46,356 nucleotides of DNA from UBA5972 sp964588725. GTDB taxonomy: Bacteria > Pseudomonadota > Alphaproteobacteria > Rhodobacterales > Rhodobacteraceae. Position 1 is the stretch's first letter. Each line of letters begins with the position of its first letter. A program made the translations under genes and the position numbers. Below the pieces are notes generated by a model. The model made no database searches. It was not told the origin of the DNA and saw only the letters and a list, made by a program, of their open reading frames with translations. Of this stretch, positions 42,871 through 46,356 are shown piece by piece. The DNA lies in the NCBI GenBank assembly GCA_964588725.1, contig CAZPQL010000018.1, positions 1 through 46,356 on the forward strand, in the 5' to 3' direction.

Positions 42871-43471
42871 ACATTTCGCACAGATATATTTTGGCGTCTT
42901 CAAATTTGGTTTTTTGAGCGCGGCCAAGGATGGCACGCACCTGCACATCGAAATCCGCGTAGTGCTGCGTCGTAGCCCAGATGGAAAAGATAAGATGATG
43001 GGGATCGACCTCGTTAATCATACCGTCGGCGGCCCAATGGCGAATGACGGTGGACTTCTGGTCGACCAGTTTTTTCAAACGTCCTTTGATCTGGCTCATG
43101 ATGCGCGGACCGCCCTGAATAATTTCGTTGGCAAACAGACGGCTTTCACGCGGGTAATCGCGTGACATGTCCAGTTTGCGCATGACGTAGCTGGTGATCT
43201 CCTCGAACGGGTCGCCGTCTTCGTCGAGATCCTCAAGAGGCGCGAGCCACGTGTCGAGCAGACGCTCCATCAAAAATGAGTGGATCGCTTCTTTGCTGTC
43301 GAAATAATAAAGCAGGTTGGGTTTGGACAAACCCGCCTGTGCCGCTATCTGGTCGATGGTTGAACCGCGAAAGCCGTTGTCCGAAAACACCTGTAGCGCC
43401 GCGTCAAGAATAATTTCGGTTTTTTCTCGTTGGATTCGGGTCTGGGATTTGGATGCTGCGGCGCGTGCCAT
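42848..43471 (-). CDS. rutR: RutR-like TetR-family regulator, copy 1
   Basis: A 207-residue TetR-type repressor. The helix-turn-helix is in STIDQIAAQAGLSKPNLLYYFDSKEAIHSFL. The C-terminal domain matches E. coli RutR closely by eye (WLAPLEDL, SRDYPRESRLFANEIIQGGPRIM, DPHHLIFSIWATTQHYADF). RutR senses uracil/thymine and represses pyrimidine genes, which fits preTA and the hydrolase next to it. ATG 43471 is used. A degenerate RutR box lies 26 bases upstream. It overlaps EamA tail to tail. Confidence 0.88.
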   Translation of the reverse strand: MARAAASKSQTRIQREKTEIILDAALQVFSDNGFRGSTIDQIAAQAGLSKPNLLYYFDSKEAIHSFLMERLLDTWLAPLEDLDEDGDPFEEITSYVMRKLDMSRDYPRESRLFANEIIQGGPRIMSQIKGRLKKLVDQKSTVIRHWAADGMINEVDPHHLIFSIWATTQHYADFDVQVRAILGRAQKTKFEDAKIYLCEMFTRLLRP

Positions 43472-43496
43472 GGGCGTTTCCCTTTTGGGCTAAACT

Positions 43497-43512
43497 TATA
43501 CCGATTGGTCAA
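43497..43512. promoter_or_regulatory. Degenerate RutR-type box upstream of TetR copy 1
   Basis: TATACCGATTGGTCAA has one perfect half-site TGGTCAA and matches TTGACCA-N2-TGGTCAA at 11 of 14 fixed positions. It is 26-41 bases upstream of the TetR start. This would suit autoregulation, but only one half is strong. Confidence 0.4.
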
Positions 43513-43631
43513 ATCAGATAAGCACGGTTGCACCGCGCACACAAGAAATTTGCAGTTTAGTGGGCTCGCAGACAGCAAGGCAATCGTCGCGTGTTACAGG
43601 AAATGCGATAAGGCGGACACTTCAGTGGAAC

Positions 43632-44669
43632 CTAAATGGCGCCGTAAATTTTTCGCGCCTGCGCCCGCGACAGCAGTTGGCGGCTTCTTTCGTCCCACAG
43701 TTGCAGTTTAATACACGCCAGACTTTCCAGAAACGTCAGGCGTTGTGATTGTTCAAGAACCGGATGGTCACGCAGGACTTCGGTCAGCCGGTAAAACGGG
43801 ATACGCGAATACAAATGATGCACGTGGTGGATGCCGATATTGGCGGTCAGCCATTGAACAGGTTTTGGCAGCGCGTAATGCGACGAGCCGTTATAGGCTG
43901 CGTCGTGCAGTTTCCAGTCCTGTTCGCGGTCCCAATGAGCCGGTTCGAACTGGTGTTGTACGTAAAACAGCCACAGACCGATCGCGGCGCCGACGTAGGT
44001 GGTGGGAACAAATATCAGCACAAGCGGAGCCAACCCGCCGAACCAGACAATTGCACCAATGCCCACGGCTGTGGCGACATTGGTCGCCATGGCGCTGATC
44101 CAGTATTTGCCGATGTTCATCAGCCCAAGCGGCACGCGGTTCTGGAAATAGAACAGATATATCGGGCCAAGTCCGAACAAAACCAGCGGATTGCGGTAAA
44201 GACGGTAAACCAGGCGGTCCCAGCCGGACGACGCACCGTATTCCGCAACTGTAAGCGTGTGAATATCGCCGATGCCGCGGCGGTCAAGGTTGCCGGAATG
44301 CGCGTGGTGCAGCGCATGAGTCTGCCGCCAGACATCATAAGGCGTGAGCGTCAACGTGCCAATGACGCGCCCGACCCAGTCGCCCATTGTCCTGCTTTTG
44401 AAAAAGGCGCGGTGGCCGCAGTCGTGTTGGATGATGAACAGACGCACAAGGAAAATGCCGTTAAGCACGGACAGCGCCAGCGTCAGCCACAGGCTGATGG
44501 TCATCGCCCACCAGGCCGCGATGCCCAGAACCATGAAAGCGCCCGCTGTAATACCAAGTTCAAGAAAGCTGCGCGAGGTGCTTGGATCACGGTATGCAGC
44601 CAATTCCCGGACCCAATCCTGGGGGGTGCGCCCTGTCGGCACAGGCGCGAATTTGCTTGGGGCGTTCAT
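43632..44669 (-). CDS. Fatty acid desaturase (acyl-lipid type)
   Basis: A 345-residue membrane di-iron desaturase. The three histidine boxes are HDCGH, HALHHAH and HHVHHL, with hydrophobic segments around residues 35-60, 60-80, 155-175 and 195-235. It resembles acyl-lipid desaturases of the DesA/omega-6 type; substrate and position specificity are unknown. ATG 44669 gives MNAPSKFAPVPTGRTPQDWVREL. It lies between the two RutR-like regulators, and its gaps to each (160 and 166 bases) show no gene. Confidence 0.85.
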   Translation of the reverse strand: MNAPSKFAPVPTGRTPQDWVRELAAYRDPSTSRSFLELGITAGAFMVLGIAAWWAMTISLWLTLALSVLNGIFLVRLFIIQHDCGHRAFFKSRTMGDWVGRVIGTLTLTPYDVWRQTHALHHAHSGNLDRRGIGDIHTLTVAEYGASSGWDRLVYRLYRNPLVLFGLGPIYLFYFQNRVPLGLMNIGKYWISAMATNVATAVGIGAIVWFGGLAPLVLIFVPTTYVGAAIGLWLFYVQHQFEPAHWDREQDWKLHDAAYNGSSHYALPKPVQWLTANIGIHHVHHLYSRIPFYRLTEVLRDHPVLEQSQRLTFLESLACIKLQLWDERSRQLLSRAQARKIYGAI

Positions 44670-44835
44670 TCAACTGCTCGGTTTGGTTCTTGTTGTGGTC
44701 AGACAGCTATATCAAAAGCTCTGATTAGCAAGTTAATTTCGGTGTAAACGGGGTGAATTATCTGATGATGGTCTATATGCCGCGCTGGTACGGCCAATGG
44801 CGTGCTGCCAATCAATTTCACGGCGCGCCCGTCGA

Positions 44836-45486
44836 TCAGGCCGACGCTGTCAGCCCAATGCCCGCCAGAATGATGGTTTTGACCGATGCTTTTGCCTCAT
44901 CCCACGCTGCGTCATCCATGGGTCCGTTGTTCAGCACCGTGACCTGATGCCCGAAATCGGCATAGTGCTGCGTCGTGGCCCAAAGCATGTATAACAGGTG
45001 GCGCGGACTGATGTTGCTCATCCGGCCCTCGTCGATCCAGCGCTGGATCACTTTGATGCGCCCATCAGTCCATTGCGCCAACGTGGTTTCCAAATAGTCC
45101 TGAATCACCGGCGCGCCGTGCATGACTTCGTTGGCCCAGACTTTGGAGCCGGCAGGATGCTGACGGCTGATTTCCATTTTGGCGTCGATATAGGCACCGA
45201 TGCCTTCGGCGGGGCCGATCGCGCTGTCAAAAACGTCTGCCGCGCGCAGCCATATCTGGAAAATCTTTTGGACGACTTGCCGGTAAAGGTCTTCCTTGGT
45301 GGCAAAATAGTAATGCAGGTTGGCCTTTGGCAGACCGGCCACATCGGCGATCAGCTGCATAGTCGCACCGCCGAAACCGGCCTCTGCGAAAACTTTTTCC
45401 GCCGCGTCCAGAATCAGTTTTTCGCGCTCTGCGCGGATTTCCTTTTTACGGCTGGTTTTGACGTCGATATTCACGAAATTTCCCAT
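44836..45486 (-). CDS. RutR-like TetR-family regulator, copy 2
   Basis: A 216-residue TetR-type regulator. The helix-turn-helix is in ATMQLIADVAGLPKANLHYYFATKEDLYRQVV. The C-terminal domain contains SRQHPAGSKVWANEVMHGAPVIQDYL and SPRHLLYMLWATTQHYADFGHQVTVL, paralogous to copy 1 and to E. coli RutR. ATG 45486 is used because the longer frame begins with a TTG inside the operator. Two RutR boxes lie directly upstream in the shared region with the hydrolase gene, so it probably represses itself and that gene. Confidence 0.88.
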   Translation of the reverse strand: MGNFVNIDVKTSRKKEIRAEREKLILDAAEKVFAEAGFGGATMQLIADVAGLPKANLHYYFATKEDLYRQVVQKIFQIWLRAADVFDSAIGPAEGIGAYIDAKMEISRQHPAGSKVWANEVMHGAPVIQDYLETTLAQWTDGRIKVIQRWIDEGRMSNISPRHLLYMLWATTQHYADFGHQVTVLNNGPMDDAAWDEAKASVKTIILAGIGLTASA

Positions 45487-45496
45487 TGGAATTTTC

Positions 45497-45511
45497 TTGA
45501 CCAACTGGTCA
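45497..45511. promoter_or_regulatory. RutR-type operator, site 1
   Basis: TTGACCAACTGGTCA matches the E. coli RutR consensus TTGACCA-N2-TGGTCAA at 13 of 14 fixed positions (the next base is G instead of A). It lies 11 bases upstream of the TetR copy 2 ATG. Binding by one of the two RutR-like proteins is inferred. Confidence 0.7.
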
Positions 45512-45528
45512 GGGCATGGTCCAGTAAG

Positions 45529-45543
45529 TTGACCATATGGTCA
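45529..45543. promoter_or_regulatory. RutR-type operator, site 2
   Basis: TTGACCATATGGTCA matches the same consensus at 13 of 14 fixed positions. Its centre is 32 bases from that of site 1, about three helical turns, so two dimers could bind on one face of the DNA. It lies 54 bases before the hydrolase ATG. Confidence 0.7.
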
Positions 45544-45596
45544 GATCGCGCCGCAACGCAAGAGGTGTGATCGAAAACAAATGAGGGGGAAACACC

Positions 45597-46356
45597 ATGG
45601 CTGCACCCAGCGACAATATGAAAATCAATAGCGACCGACTGTGGGACAGCATCATGGAAATGGCCAAAATCGGGCCGGGCGTGGCGGGCGGTAATAACCG
45701 CCAGACGCTGACCGACGAAGACGGCGTGGGCCGTCACCTGTTCAAGGACTGGTGCGAGGCTGCGGGCCTGACCATGGGTCTTGATCAAATGGGAAATATG
45801 TTTGCACGCCGTGAAGGTACGGACCCGGATGCGTTGCCTGTCTATGTCGGCAGTCACCTCGATACGCAGCCAACTGGGGGGAAATACGACGGCGTGCTTG
45901 GGGTGCTTGGGGGCCTTGAGATCATTCGCTCCCTGAATGATCTTGGTGTAAAGACCAAGCACCCCATCGTTGTGACCAACTGGACGAACGAGGAGGGCAC
46001 GCGGTATGCGCCGCCGATGCTCGCGTCCGGGGTTTTTGGCGGCCAGCACACGCAGGAATTTGCCTATGCACTGGAAGATGCGGAGGGCAAGAAATTTGGC
46101 GACGAACTGGCGCGGATCGGCTGGCGCGGGGAAGAAGAGGTTGGCGCGCGCAAGATGCACGCGTTCTTTGAGCTGCATATTGAACAGGGGCCGATACTGG
46201 AGGCCGAGGACAAGCTGATCGGGGTTGTGACCCACGGACAGGGTTTGTCTTGGACGCAGGTGACGGTGACGGGCAAAGAAAGCCACACCGGGTCCACACC
46301 GATGCCGATGCGCAAGAATGCGGGTCTGGGCATGGCGCGGATGCTGGAACTGGTGG
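45597..46356 (+). CDS. Zn-dependent N-carbamoyl-amino-acid/beta-ureidopropionate amidohydrolase, 5' part
   Basis: The first 253 residues of an M20-family amidohydrolase (hyuC/AmaB/beta-ureidopropionase group); the window ends before its C-terminus. Metal ligands are seen in SHLDTQPTGGKYDGVLG, NEEGTRYAPPMLASG and ELHIEQGP, and SHTGSTPM belongs to the dimerisation region. ATG 45597 is preceded by GAGGGGGA. Beside preTA and two RutR boxes the best reading is the last step of reductive pyrimidine breakdown, N-carbamoyl-beta-alanine to beta-alanine, CO2 and ammonia. Allantoate amidohydrolase is a possible alternative. Confidence 0.82.
   Translation, partial: MAAPSDNMKINSDRLWDSIMEMAKIGPGVAGGNNRQTLTDEDGVGRHLFKDWCEAAGLTMGLDQMGNMFARREGTDPDALPVYVGSHLDTQPTGGKYDGVLGVLGGLEIIRSLNDLGVKTKHPIVVTNWTNEEGTRYAPPMLASGVFGGQHTQEFAYALEDAEGKKFGDELARIGWRGEEEVGARKMHAFFELHIEQGPILEAEDKLIGVVTHGQGLSWTQVTVTGKESHTGSTPMPMRKNAGLGMARMLELV

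Noticed and set aside
41956..42948. 330-codon open frame on the minus strand opposite the EamA gene
   Set aside because: Composition (Gln/Arg/His/Asn rich) is that of an antisense shadow of a hydrophobic protein; it also overlaps the TetR gene.
1..46356. CRISPR arrays, insertion sequences, prophage genes
   Set aside because: No regularly spaced repeats, terminal inverted repeats with transposase, or phage structural genes were found.

Overview
The window reads as one continuous chromosomal segment of a marine alphaproteobacterium, most likely Rhodobacterales (Roseobacter group). This is inferred from gene content and order: an aapJQMP general amino-acid transporter, an ATP12-family chaperone, a MipZ-type division ATPase, the rpmH-rnpA-yidD...yidC-MOSC-engB-argB block, rpsP-rimM-trmD-rplS, and a complete bhcRABCD cluster. 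No transposase, integrase, prophage or CRISPR array was seen. Coding density is high and no gene-free stretch exceeds 300 bases.

Layout. 1-1288: 3' part of an RluC-like pseudouridine synthase overlapping an ATP12 chaperone. 1554-6025: aapJQMP, with a hairpin terminator/attenuator after the binding protein. 6174-16393 (minus): SixA-like phosphatase, QueG-related ferredoxin, sterol-desaturase-family protein, argB, engB, MOSC protein, yidC, a GGDEF-EAL protein with a degenerate GGDEF site, ttcA, a TusE/DsrC-like protein without the family's C-terminal cysteine, yidD, rnpA and rpmH. 16643-20445 (plus): a VTT-domain membrane protein translationally coupled to a MerA/Lpd-like flavoprotein, an orphan histidine kinase and tRNA-Arg(ACG).

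20483-25727 is the metabolic centrepiece: an IclR regulator (bhcR) divergent from bhcA-bhcB-bhcC-bhcD. Together these encode the beta-hydroxyaspartate cycle: glyoxylate + glycine to beta-hydroxyaspartate (BhcC), dehydration to iminosuccinate (BhcB), reduction to aspartate (BhcD), and transamination of aspartate with glyoxylate to oxaloacetate and glycine (BhcA). The net result is two glyoxylate converted to one oxaloacetate without carbon loss. The cycle is known from Paracoccus and marine Proteobacteria, so it is a recently described rather than a new system. The intergenic region holds a nested AT-rich dyad that is a good operator candidate. A two-subunit family-I CoA-transferase-like pair follows (25939-27522); its beta subunit appears to lack the usual catalytic glutamate.

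27545-36320 (minus): a DsrL/GltD-like iron-sulfur flavoprotein, mipZ, rpmE, rplS, trmD, rimM, an EVE-domain protein inserted between rimM and rpsP, rpsP, chorismate mutase, a GNAT acetyltransferase and ffh. 36564-39121: DoxX, an azoreductase-like and an MdaB-like flavodoxin-fold reductase around a LysR regulator. 39234 to the end is a reductive pyrimidine catabolism locus: preT-preA (dihydropyrimidine dehydrogenase), an EamA transporter, two RutR-like TetR regulators flanking a fatty-acid desaturase, and the start of a carbamoyl-amidohydrolase gene. Palindromes matching the E. coli RutR box (TTGACCA-N2-TGGTCAA) lie between the second regulator and the hydrolase, with weaker copies before preT and the first regulator. 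This suggests a locally autoregulated pyrimidine regulon.
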